Source: Pestalotiopsis fici W106-1
Lineage: Eukaryota; Ascomycota; Sordariomycetes; Amphisphaeriales; Sporocadaceae
Assembly (NCBI RefSeq): GCF_000516985.1
Contig: NW_006917092.1
Location: forward strand, 3,302,619-3,366,618
Direction of reading: 5' to 3'
Length of the DNA: 64,000 nt
Shown: piece by piece, positions 20,963-31,797 of the stretch
Layout of the letters: each line of letters opens with the position of its first letter
How positions within the stretch are numbered: the first letter of the stretch is position 1
Program-made: the position numbers and the translations under genes
The notes under the pieces: model-generated
The model's input: only the letters and a program-made list of their open reading frames with translations
What the model was told of the DNA's origin: nothing
Databases searched by the model: none

Positions 20963-23298
20963 CGCAAATTCAGCCGATACGGTCAGCGCCAGAGACTCGC
21001 CATTGCGCGATCAATTATCAAGAAGCCAGCCATACTCATCCTCGACGAGGCAACGAGTGCGATAGATGTCCGTGGCGAAAAGATTGTGCAGGCAGCTCTC
21101 GAACGGGCGGCCCGAGGTCGAACAACCATTGTGATTGCGCACCGACTCTCCACCATCCGAAACGCAGATCGGATTATTGCACTTGGAAACGGGAAGGTGA
21201 TTGAATCCGGCACCCACGACAGCCTTGTTCATCTCGACGGTGGAGCCTACGCGGGGCTTGTCAAGTCTCAAGCTTTGTCTCTTGATGGTAAAGAAGAAGA
21301 GAACGCGGAGAGCTTTGCAAAGGGCATATCATCAACACTCGAATACGAAAAGAGTCTTGTCATACCCCAGTCTACTGAACGCCCATGTGGGGACTCGAGG
21401 AATGATAAGCGGTTACAGCGCGGCCTATTCAACAGCTTTGGCGTGTTCTTTCTGGAGTCTCGTGAATTTTGGAACATTATAATTTCCTCAATAGTCCTCT
21501 CTGCAGGAGCGGCTTCCGCACGTCCCCTACATGCGTGGCTTTTTGCCAAATCCATCGACGTCTTCAAGTATCAGGATGACTACGCGAGACTTATGAAGGA
21601 TATGAGCTTCTTGTGTGGCATGTGGGCAGTTTTCGCTGCCTCTGCTGGTATCGTGTACCTTCTGACTTTCATATCTTCAGCTCGTGTGGCATCATTTATC
21701 CGATCAAAGTATCAAAAACAATACTTTGAAAGTCTTATCCATCAGCCTGCACCATACTTCTCTGAAGAAGGACACTCGGCCGGAACTCTCGCCTCTCGAG
21801 CCAAAGATGACCCAACGAAACTCGAGGAACTAATGGGCACGAACATGGCCATGGTGCTCGTGTCACTATTCAACATCATTGCCAGCGTCATCATGGCCCT
21901 TACATATTCATGGAAACTAGCATTGGTTTCAATCTGTGTCATTGCGCCCGTCTGCCTGATCTCCGGCTACTTCCGCTTTCGCTATGAGCTCCAATTTGAG
22001 AAACTCAACGACGAGGTGTTTGCAGAGAGTTCGCAATTCGCATCTGAAGCAATCAGCGGGATCCGAACTGTTTCGTCGCTCACACTGGAAGAATCTATTA
22101 CCGCTAGGTTCGAGAGACTCTGCTCTGGCCATGTCATGTCGGCATACAAGAAAGCGTGTTGGGTAAGCCCAGTGCTTGGGTTTTGCGATAGTGCAACTCT
22201 GGGCTGTCAAGCTCTTGTCTTTTATTATGGAGGCAGTCTGTTTGATCGCGGAGAGATTGGCCTAGTCGCCTTTTTCGTCTGTCTCATGGCAATCATGAGT
22301 GCAGCTGAAGGTTTTGGCCAGAGCTTGAGCTTGGGTCCGAATGCTGCGCAAGTCACTGCAGCTTCAAATCGCATCCTCGATGCAAGGAATTCTCGTATTG
22401 TGGAATCTCATGATGGAAGGTCCTTGGATCAGACGGCAGGAGGGATGAAGATTGAATTTTGCCATGTTCGCTTCCGGTATCCCAATAGCGAGATGCCCCT
22501 TTTCAGTGGGCTGAACCTTACTATTGAGAAAGGCCAATTCGCCGCCATTGTTGGGGCCTCCGGGTGCGGCAAGACAACACTCATATCCTTGCTGGAGAGA
22601 TTCTATCAGCCTGAAGATGGAAAGATCTTGTGCGATGGACAAAACATTGCAGACCTTGACGTCTTTCGTTATCGCAAGCAACTCTCACTAGTTGCCCAGG
22701 AGTCCATGCTTTTGCAAGGCAAGTCATCAATCATGTTGTTCCAATTGGGGATTACCACTAAATTAAGTATCCTAGGCACTATTAGGGAGAACATTCTCCT
22801 TGGGGTTGAAGATCCCGCCACTGTCTCAACTGATCGATTGCACAATGTTTGCCGCGATGCCTTGATCCACGACTTCATCACATCTCTCCCTCATGGCTAC
22901 GACACCATCATTGACGGTATCTCATTATCCGGTGGCCAAAAACAGCGAATAGCGATAGCCCGAGCGTTGGTACGCGAACCCCAACTCCTTCTCCTAGATG
23001 AAGCGACCAGTTCACTTGACTCGGAGAGCGAAAGGCTTGTCCAGCAAGCTTTTGAGCGCGCTAGCTACGGTAGAACAATCGTCTTGGTCGCACATCGGCT
23101 TGTTACCGCACAGAAAGCGGACGTTATTTTCGTGCTAGGTGAAGGAGGCCACCTTTTAGAGAAAGGAAGCCATATTGAACTCATCAAGCAAAAGGGGGTA
23201 TATTTCCAGATGGTGAGTGCCAATCCTATCTAAAGACTTCCAGATTTTCGTGCTGACGAGTATACACAATATAGTGTCAAAGTCAAGCTCTTGATTGA
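20963..23298 (+). pseudogene. ABCB-type (MDR/P-glycoprotein-like) transporter, 5' half missing
   Basis: The frame opens at 20963 inside nucleotide-binding domain 1. It starts at a spoiled signature (SRYGQRQR where LSGGQRQR is expected), then a normal Walker B (ILILDEATSAID) and H loop (IVIAHRLST). The linker, second six-helix membrane domain and complete NBD2 follow: Walker A GASGCGKTT, Q loop VAQES, signature LSGGQKQR, Walker B LLLLDEATSSLD and H loop VAHR. Two introns are inferred: 22719-22775 (a GC-AG intron) and 23213-23274. Splicing the second gives the usual family-like end, YFQM followed by CQSQALD and a stop at 23296-23298. Membrane domain 1 and Walker A of NBD1 are absent, replaced by AT-rich DNA. 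The parent would export drugs or lipids. The remnant has no obvious start and is probably dead, unless a downstream ATG makes a half transporter. Confidence 0.85.
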
Positions 23299-23722
23299 TC
23301 GGTTCAGGGTGCCTAGTCCCCATGTGTAATATGCCGTCTCGAGTCTGTCGGCTGTCAACAGTTCGAAGGATATTGGTGTTCAAGTCAGGGGTTAGCTATG
23401 CTTTTGAAAGCATAGATATGGCAATAGATAGATTGGAAGACCTACTAGGACTTAGGAGAACAAATCAAGATACTACACCATCCCCCAAGCATACCTCGCC
23501 AGTCCGCAGATACCATAAATGGTGCATCAAAACATCCGAACGAGTTTCAAAAGATTTGACTCAATGCAATGCTGCTTATCAAGACGCACGTTGTACTTAT
23601 CCTGTTTACTGAGCAGACCTTCTACTAATGAATACCCTTACATGGCCATTTGGTTCACCGCGTGATCTCAGTCCACTCATTCGGACTACAACGGCGTCAT
23701 CTTTGGGAATTGTACCATTCCC
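23299..23722. other. intergenic stretch
   Basis: 3' flanks of the ABC remnant and of the KGG protein gene. Nothing else is recognised. Confidence 0.5.
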
Positions 23723-24044
23723 TTATGCTCCTGTACCACCACTGGCACGTCCACCCTTCTTGCCAGCCTCATGAGGATCAACCTTGCCATGCGCAAATTC
23801 ACCGCCGCCACTGCCGCCGCTGCCGCCACTGCTTTCAAGACCACCACTTGAACCTCCGGAAGTGTGTCCGCCCTTCTTGCCGGCCTGGTGAGGATCAACC
23901 TTGCCGTGAGCAAACTCGCCAGTGCCAACGCGCTTGTCGACTCCACCGTCGAGACGTTTGCCGTCGTGCTCTGTAGAGATGTTAAGTCAACAGTCAAGGG
24001 ATGGTGTTGGAAGCAGACTAACCAGTGGGCTTGTAGTCAGACAT
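23723..24044 (-). CDS. small KGG-repeat stress protein
   Basis: Exons 24044-24023 and 23970-23723 join over a 52-nt intron (donor GTTAGT, branch TTAAC, acceptor CTACAG) to 89 residues. The start is MSDYKPTEHDG. The motif GEFAHGKVDP occurs twice, each followed by an AGKKGG stretch, separated by a Gly/Ser-rich spacer. This is the KGG-type repeat found in small, hydrophilic, stress- or conidiation-induced proteins of fungi and bacteria. The protein is probably disordered, cytosolic and abundant in stress or sporulation; this is known for the family and not shown here. Antisense frames over the repeat are artefacts of its GC-rich composition. Confidence 0.85.
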
Positions 24045-25085
24045 GATTGTGAGAAGGTTTAGACAGCAGGTCTTGCAATTCTGATTGCTTTTGCTTGTGC
24101 AGTAAGTAATAGAAGATATAGAATAAGATTGATGACGGAAAATAATGCTTCAAAGGGAGGGTGTCACGGCATTATATAGACATGCTTGCGGACCAAAATG
24201 CACCTCTCATCTCATCCCGCTCTTTCTTGTAACAACGAGAGTACGAATAAACGCATCGAGCGATCTGTCAAGTCAACGACGTCAGTATCACCGTCATTAC
24301 CTTCCAGTAATTTCTTTGTCTTGAGCTCAGCAAACTAGGTTGCAGATGCAATATCACATACTGCCAGATGATATCAAGGGCGTCAATGGCTAAGGCTAGC
24401 TCCGAATATTCAAACTGTACCGAGCATGCACAAGGTCCCGCGGCCTCTTCCGCCGGCAGCGTGAAGACGGAAAGGAAATACCATGTCTCCGGCACCTGGT
24501 GACTACAAATCAGTTCAAAATCGTAAGCGTCATGGACTTGTCACGTAATTAGCAACAGAATCCAGGTGCATTTGGTTCGTGTTGTGGACACTGGCTAGGT
24601 AGGCATTGCAATCACCCGGGGGACAATGGCATGATTGCTCGTGTAGCCATGTCAGGCACAGAAGTGATGATGGCCATATTCAAGCGACAACTCTAAATTG
24701 ACCTCATCACCACGGTTGCTTTGCGGGGAGAGCTAGGGGAAGAGGAGAAAAGCAAGTGGTGCATTGATAGCGGCTATAGTGGGTCTCGGCGGAGACTCTG
24801 GTCCGGGGACATTGAGTACGTATCATTGTTTTCTTTTGTGACGACTGGCATCAGCCGAGGCAGCGTCCGATGGATTGGATTGACATCAGGAACTTTTCAG
24901 ATGCAAAGTGTCATATTGGTGCCGCGGAGGCTGAACAGAGTTCCCTGCAGCCCGATCCAAGTGCCAAAGTCCGGGGATTGGGGTAGGCCAAGCCACCAAC
25001 CCCGCCAGCTGGTTAACTTAGAGCCACAGCGACGGGACACCCAGAACACCCTTACTCCACGATACATACTCTACCATCTTTCCTC
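24045..25085. other. intergenic stretch
   Basis: Promoter side of the KGG gene and 3' flank of the MFS gene. A minus-strand frame at 24268-24495 has no recognisable motif and is not called. Confidence 0.5.
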
Positions 25086-27104
25086 CTAGACCACCTGACG
25101 TTCGTTTTGTACATTCCGACCGTGCAGCTTCGCCAGCCAGGAGCCTGCCATAATTTGCCGGATCTTCTTGCCCCATATTAAGAACACAACCAAGACAAGA
25201 TTGTTCGCGACCAGAACAGCTGCAAAGATACCCGAGATGACGACCGCGTAGCCCGTCTCCAACACCCAATCGAGCACGTTCACCGAGAGTCCAAAGCTGA
25301 TAGCCTATGGTACAAGAGTGTATGGTCAGCAGAAGGTAAAGAAAAGAGTAATACCGTTTGTAGGGGGGTGTACCTGTTTCCCAATATTCATCGCGATAAG
25401 CATCTGTGCTGTATCCGTGTTGTACGAGTCGACAGCATACGCAAGAGCGAAAGAGAAGAAAAAGTATGCGGACCATTGGGTCATTGCCGCCCCGAAAAAG
25501 TACCCGATGTAATGCAGATTGAATTGGCACGTTAGGCCATAGAGAACAAGGCCTAAAGGAGCGATTACCATTGCTGGTAACATGACAGGGAGTCTCATTT
25601 CGGCTTCGCGTATACCGTTGTTACGTCGGGTCAGTCTCGCAGCTAGGAGGTCAGAAGACGGCGCAAATGGTACTGCTAATACAAAGCCAATCAACGTTGC
25701 CAGTGCAATAAGACCGGAGCTTTCCTACTCTTGGGTTAACAACGAGCTCAACCGACGTAGTTTATCGTGCGAGAGCCCACCTCTGACCAGTTGTACGGAG
25801 GTCCTGTCAGCTTGATTGGCGCGGTATAATTGAAAACAAATGCGCCTAGGCCGATATAAATTCCGAAAGAAGTGATGACCCAAAGCACCTGTGGCACAAG
25901 GAAGTAGGTGAAAGATGTCACCATGGTCATGAAAAACCGTACTTCTGGATCATATCTCCCCTTCAAGCTAAGAGTTTGCATGAATGGAGTCCGCATCGGA
26001 ATTGGCTCTAATGTGTGCTCCAGATTATCTTGCGAAGCTTTCTCTCCACTTTCAGAGTGATACGCGCCACTTGGTGCTGGCACTGTCGCCTGGTGCGCTG
26101 AGCGGTCATAGGAAGTCTCTTCGACAAAGAGGAATGCCAATACCAGCAGTGCAGACGCAAAAGCGAGGATGACGTAAAAGAAGAGCCTCCAAGAGTAGGG
26201 CTCAATGAGGAGATGGGAACTCGCGACGGGGGCTACAGCGCCGAGGCAGATGGCGACTGATGACAGTTTCGTATAAGTCAATGGCCATGGTTTCAACAGC
26301 TTGAACTGGCATGGTATACATACATGAGTATAAAGCAATTTGCCTGCCTCGTTCGTGCAGAAAGAAAATATCGTTACTGGCAAGTCGGAATTGTTAGTCT
26401 CATTCAATTTTGTAACAAGCTCTTCAGTCTGGATGTTTGTCTATCACTTACACCAGCTGGACAGGAATTGCCTCGCAAATACCCGAGCCAAAGGATGCAA
26501 AGACTCTGGCGACCATGAGGCCCGTGAAATCATTTGCTTGCGAAGCGCCAATGATCCCAACAACGAACTGGGAGGTATTAGAGGATACACGGAATGGAAG
26601 CTGGCTTCAGAGACCTACAAACAGCATCGATCCTAGCATGACCGGTCTTCGACCAAACTTGAGATACAACGGCACAAGAATGAGGGATCCAAAACCGAAT
26701 GCAAGATTTGGATAAGAGATCAATCCCGACGCCTGAGCTGGAGTTACGTCAAATAGCTCCGAGTACAGGGTGATGTATGGCGATGGTCCCACCAGGAAGG
26801 CATTCCCAAGGAACGAGTATGCGCAGCAAATGAAGAGAATGATTTGCTTTTTCCATGCAGGCCACTGCTAAGAGTTAGACTCATGATTACAACAATTTGT
26901 TTTCCCCTCACATTAAGACAGTGGTTGGGATCTTGCGGAGGTACTGGGAACAACGCTTGACCCAATGCCGTATCATCACCCTCTGCATGACATGGTCCAG
27001 TAAGCATAATACCAAGGTTTGTTCTTGTTTCGCTACTGACCGACTACTTGGACATTCACAGTCCCCGGAATAGATCCTTCGTGAGCATGGCTTTGCTTGT
27101 CCAT
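25086..27104 (-). CDS. MFS transporter, DHA1-like, intact with eight exons
   Basis: Exons 27104-27041, 26982-26912, 26864-26619, 26567-26452, 26376-26324, 26256-25781, 25724-25374 and 25304-25086 join in frame to 531 residues. All seven introns (47-75 nt) have standard signals. After a polar N terminus, the motif DPNHCLNWPAWKKQI leads into TM1. The MFS loop-2 signature appears as LKFGRRPVML, and VNDIFFLHERGR is typical of Hol1/DHA1-type fungal pumps. There are about twelve membrane segments, with a charged central loop (residues about 240-290) between the two halves. The family moves drugs, polyamines, cations or siderophore-related compounds across the plasma membrane; the substrate here is unknown. 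Without splicing the gene looks fragmented, so its intactness is easily missed. Confidence 0.9.
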
Positions 27105-29176
27105 CAGCAAGGTACAACATTCCCCGCATCCAATCGAGGCAGCTCACCTGTGTACTAGATGTCGTTCGGCAGTCGAGACTGCAGTTCTTCCGCCGTCAAC
27201 CATCGTGGCTCGAATTCAACGGTTTCAGCAGAGTTGAGGAAAGAATTTGCGCAAATGAAGTGCGTCCTTGAATACAGTCAGTCTGGAGGAGAAGAGCAAT
27301 GGAGTCGATATATACATTATTACTCACATTGCACATCACGTCTGTTTTGCCAAGGTAGCAAATGCCGGTCCCCTAGAGAAATAATTGCGGGTAAAGAGAA
27401 GCGACCCCAATCAAGCGCAAGTCAGTAACCCCGGTAAGCAGCCCTGACGAAACCTGCAGACAAACCCTGAAAAATATCTACTTCATTGGCTAAATTCATC
27501 ACATCATGTTTATCTAGCCGTCCAGTTCAGGTCGGATGCTTACAGCAACACTTGTCCAGACTGAATATTGTGGGATCATGATACGACCTCGTGTAGGGCA
27601 AAAACCAGTATTGCACTCCCAGCAATAGCAGACGTGGAGGAGGGATGTGCAGCAAAGGCCCAGTACCCCGCTATGGATTTGCTTTTGCACGTTCTGTCGA
27701 AGAGTCTTGTAACAAACTTGTTCCTTTCTTGCCAGTCGAGATACACCTCGTGTATCCTAAATAGAAAGTGATTGAACGTCCCGAGTGTACACACGACGTG
27801 CACAAAGCCTGATTTGGTTGGCACTGCGACGGGGGAAGAAAAACGACAAGAGGCCCAACGTAGCATTCCTATGAAGTGAGTGGGGGTGGGGATTTCGTTT
27901 GGGGTATGTACGGCGGCGATGACCATGTCCTCAAAACTCCAAATGGCACCGTCATTTTTACATTGTAGGCGATTGAAGACACCGAATAAGCACGGCAGGC
28001 TTCTCGGAAACTCTTTCTCTGGGCCTTGCTGATTTATTTAATTACATCCCAGACTCAAAACCGTTTTGATCTGGAGAATAAGATGGAGAAAGTCTTTGGC
28101 TTTCAATAGGGCTTGCAGCGCTGTCGTGCGAGCTGCATGGGTGAGGAAAATAGAGTGGATCGATTTGTACCTGAACAAATAAGCTTAAAATCTCAGCGGC
28201 CCCTCGCGCCGTTTTCCCAGTGCCGGTATACCTCTCTCCCGCGGCTAATACATGCCACCGGTTCGCCAAACAATGAATTTTTCTTTTTCGGTTTCGAGTA
28301 CTCCTCTATGCGGGCGATCCAATTGAGAAAGGACCGTGAACCAAGTGTCTTGGACACGTCTTTGTAGTGATGTAACAAAGATTTATGAAGAATGAAACGT
28401 ACCAAGTGGTAATAGGGTGGAAAACAGAGCTATCAAACATGCAAGAAGAACTACATGTGTACTCTGTAGTGGCGTACAGAAAGTATTGCCCATTTCTAGA
28501 GTCCTGCTTGGGAGTGGGGAAGATCAAGCTCTGTTTTTGCACACAAATATAGGGGCAATGTATTTGCGCCAACTGGGATAATTCCGTGAATCAATACTAC
28601 ATTGATGAAATTCTGGGTACCATTCGGAAGCTTGCCGCATAACATCTTCTGTATTAATTAAGACCCCTATTACATTGTATTGCTATATTATAAATCTGCC
28701 AGTCCGTGTGGAGAAATACACGCCAAGACAAAGAGGCGGCTCTTTTATGGCGCCAATGGAATGACTCCAGGCACTCTGCGAGTTCCTGCATATTTGATTG
28801 TAAAACGAATAAAGGCATTGGCTGGTAATGGAAGAGATCCGAATAAGGAAGGTCTCCTGTTCTCGGTCTGTATGTTGGTCGTGAGCTTGGCATACAGCGA
28901 CTTCACACCCGGAATGTTGGTAAGCATCTTTGTCAGCTCAGCGGCATCTTGGCATATCACACTGTGGCGGAGGACAATATTTTAACAGCCTTGACCTTCT
29001 CATTATGGTTATGAATTCGATCGAGTACGCGTCACAATGGCATTTCGCCGCGGATAGTATTCGCGAAGTTATGAAATTCTCTACTTAATGGTTCCTAGAA
29101 CTGAGCATGTTTCCACTGGGACTGAGCATGTTTGAGGTATCAAGCCGAGAGAACTCGACATTATTCACTCCTTGAC
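27105..29176. other. intergenic stretch of about 2 kb
   Basis: It contains the divergent promoters of the MFS and tyrosinase genes. A minus-strand frame at 27576-27926 and another at 28745-28960 look weakly protein-like but lack known motifs or splice partners. No RNA gene was seen. Confidence 0.45.
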
Positions 29177-30879
29177 ATGATGCTTTCATTTGCCTTGAAA
29201 ACCGCTGCCATCATTGCAGCCTTGGCGAACGCTTCACCTCTCTCAAAGAGGCAGACGCCAGCTTGCACGACTATTTCCCAGAGGGTTCCTTGGACCAATC
29301 TGACCTCTGAGGAGAAGACCAGTTACATCAATGCGGACCTCTGCCTGATCAATGCCCCTTCGAAGACGGGCTTTGAAGGGGCTGTTTCCCGTTGGGATGA
29401 CCTCCAGTGGCCACATGTAAGTACTCCAAATTTGTGGTGTTTGTGATTCTTTGCATGTTTTTCTTCCCATAGATGTGTCTCTTTGAGAACTTATTTCCCT
29501 GTCCCGTATTTCATCAAGGGAAGTTTCTACGCGTGCATGACCATAGAGATTTCGATAACTAATAGCCGAAGTTACGTACACTCTGTTGGAGCCTTCCTTC
29601 CTTTCCACCGCTACTACATGACGGTCCACGAGCGCGCTATTCGCCAAGAGTGTGGTTACACCGGTCGCATACCGTACTGGGATGAAGTCAACGAGGTCTC
29701 CGATTTGGCCGGATCTGACCTATGGAAGGACGAGTACTTTGGAGGAAATGGAGTCGGGACATCGAGATGCGTTCAAGATGGTCCGTTTGCAAGTCTGGTT
29801 TTGCGCTGGCAACTGAATGGCCAAGTGGGAGATCACTGCTTGACCCGCAACTTCAACCAGAATTCTTTCAATGCCGCAGCACAATCCAATATTGATCGCT
29901 GCAACGCGATTGACTCATTTACCGAGGCTCGTAGCTGCTGGGAAGGCAGTCCGCACTCGGCCGGCCACGGTGGTGTGGGCGGCATCGTGAGTTGCTACCA
30001 ATGCTATATGGCTCCTCTCATCACTAACATCTCCACGCCCAGATGGTTGACCCAACTCTGTCTCCCGGAGACCCCGTGTTTTTCTTACACCATGGTAACC
30101 TGGACCGTGTAAGGATTTCCTTCTATTTCTGCACTTCTTGTTGGCATGTATACGGGAGTTCCAGTCAGAGACAGCCTTTGCCTGTTTCCCATCGCGTGTC
30201 TTTTCGCTACTCATTCGGCACTTCATGAACCGTGGTAAGCAGTTGCTAACATATTGAATAAGTTATGGTGGGAGTGGCAGAAGCTGGACCCTGAGAATCG
30301 TATGTACGACATGGCCGGGACGAATCTTCCGGCTAGACTGGGCAATGTAAGTCTATAAACCCGCAACTCTCTCCATTTTGCACATCATTTTAGAACGATC
30401 CACATCACCTGAAAGAGTGTGCCACGAATACAGGGTTGCCACAGCCATATGATGGTTTAGGGAACTGTGTCTCTGCACGTAACTCGGAAACTAATTAGGA
30501 ATTCCAATAAACATGAAGGTATTAACGAGCTAATATGCGTGGACTCAAGGTGAACCATGCCATTGTCGATTACTTCAATGATGGTGGCAATCAGACAACT
30601 CTCAATCATACACTTTACATGGACGGCCTGGCTGAATTGGCACCTAATATCACCATCAATGATGTGAGTAATTTCCGGTGTCGTTTCCCCCTCATTCCTT
30701 CGTTTCTTTCAGGTATATACCTTCGAGTATTATGCCTAAACACAGGAGTCTCGGAAAAGAAATGCCAAGACAATCTACTTGAGGCTCGTGTTTTCACCGA
30801 AGATGGTAGTTACTAACATGTGCCCCAGATCATGGACCTTAATGGCGAGGTAATTTGTGCAGAATACATTAACGTCTAG
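29177..30879 (+). CDS. secreted tyrosinase (type 3 copper monooxygenase)
   Basis: Exons 29177-29416, 29549-29986, 30043-30108, 30263-30346, 30394-30478, 30530-30663 and 30829-30879 join in frame to 365 residues. Residues 1 to about 20 are a signal peptide followed by a Lys-Arg site (PLSKR). Copper site A is built from the His of LQWPH and the two in VHSVGAFLPFHRYY. Copper site B uses HSAGHGGVGG and FFLHHGNLDRLWWEWQ, with the last motif split by an intron. Six cysteines may form disulfides. The short, secreted form matches ascomycete extracellular tyrosinases that oxidise phenols to quinones, without the C-terminal cap of intracellular ones. The least certain splice is the first acceptor (29548, TAGAG before ATTTCG), chosen because it alone keeps frame into the CuA motif. 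Confidence 0.9.
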
Positions 30880-31797
30880 TGTTTGGAGAAGTCTTGGAAG
30901 TTGTATAAACGTAGCTCACTCTAGAGCACAGTTCTGCCATAACTAGGTACCTTTCGGAGTGATAGCCGAGAAACAATGTAGCATTTTCTGTGTTATTAGA
31001 TATTCTATCCTTGAGTTGAATGCCAGGTGGTCGGGGTCTGGCTTCCGGCTTGATGTCATGCTAATTCCGACGTTGGCCAACTCCCAGGAGCTGAACTCCG
31101 GGCGCAATCACATTCCTGAACAGATTACAACTGGCATAATGAGTTGCTACTACACCTGATCTTGATTGACCGACAGCCTGGTATGACGTAGTGGACTTTT
31201 ATTTATCATGGTGACCGTGTCAGGGTCCCCAAGGGATGTCACATTAACCATTTGAGCCGTCCCGGCCCTAGAGCGACCACGCGAGATCCGATGTGGGAGC
31301 ACTCGAGTTGGTGTGCACAGTACGTACCCACGTGTGCCGCGTGGCAGCACCTGTTTTTGAAGGCATGCCGGACTTTGATCTACGGGAGCTTAGCCCAAGT
31401 AGTCTAAACTCTGTCTGGAGCTTTCAATCACAGAAAGCAGGAAGTGGAGTGCTCAGGTGGAGGGATTGAACCTGTGTGTGTGTGTACAGGAGCGTTTGCA
31501 CGCAGAGCTCACCGAGAAGGTGTTATCCTCTTCGCCACATTGAACACTCACAAAAGTCCGCATTATCCAGGAACCCAACGAATCTGCTGTACCAAACACA
31601 TTTCTTTATTTGACATGTGGCGATTCTCGTCTCGGCAGTTATGCTGTTCTCTCAGCCTGACCGTTGGCTCCAGCATGTTAGGCTTATCGTGGTATTACAC
31701 GAGTAGTGAAGATGTTGTTGTTTGAGAGAATCCATACTTTTTATCATCTCCTATATACTTAGACCTCTATATTTTACCTTTAATTACCAGGATATGA
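30880..31797. other. intergenic stretch with a short GT microsatellite
   Basis: No gene seen. A run of GTGTGTGTGTGTGT lies at about 31473-31486. The tyrosinase and the next gene converge on this stretch. Confidence 0.6.

Noticed and set aside
23686..23997. A 103-codon minus-strand frame over the KGG gene
   Set aside because: It is the wrong frame of the Gly-rich repeat; the spliced frame gives the repeated GEFAHGKVDP motif.
27159..27428. An 89-codon frame upstream of the MFS gene
   Set aside because: It lies in the promoter area, has no motif and no homology I can recognise.
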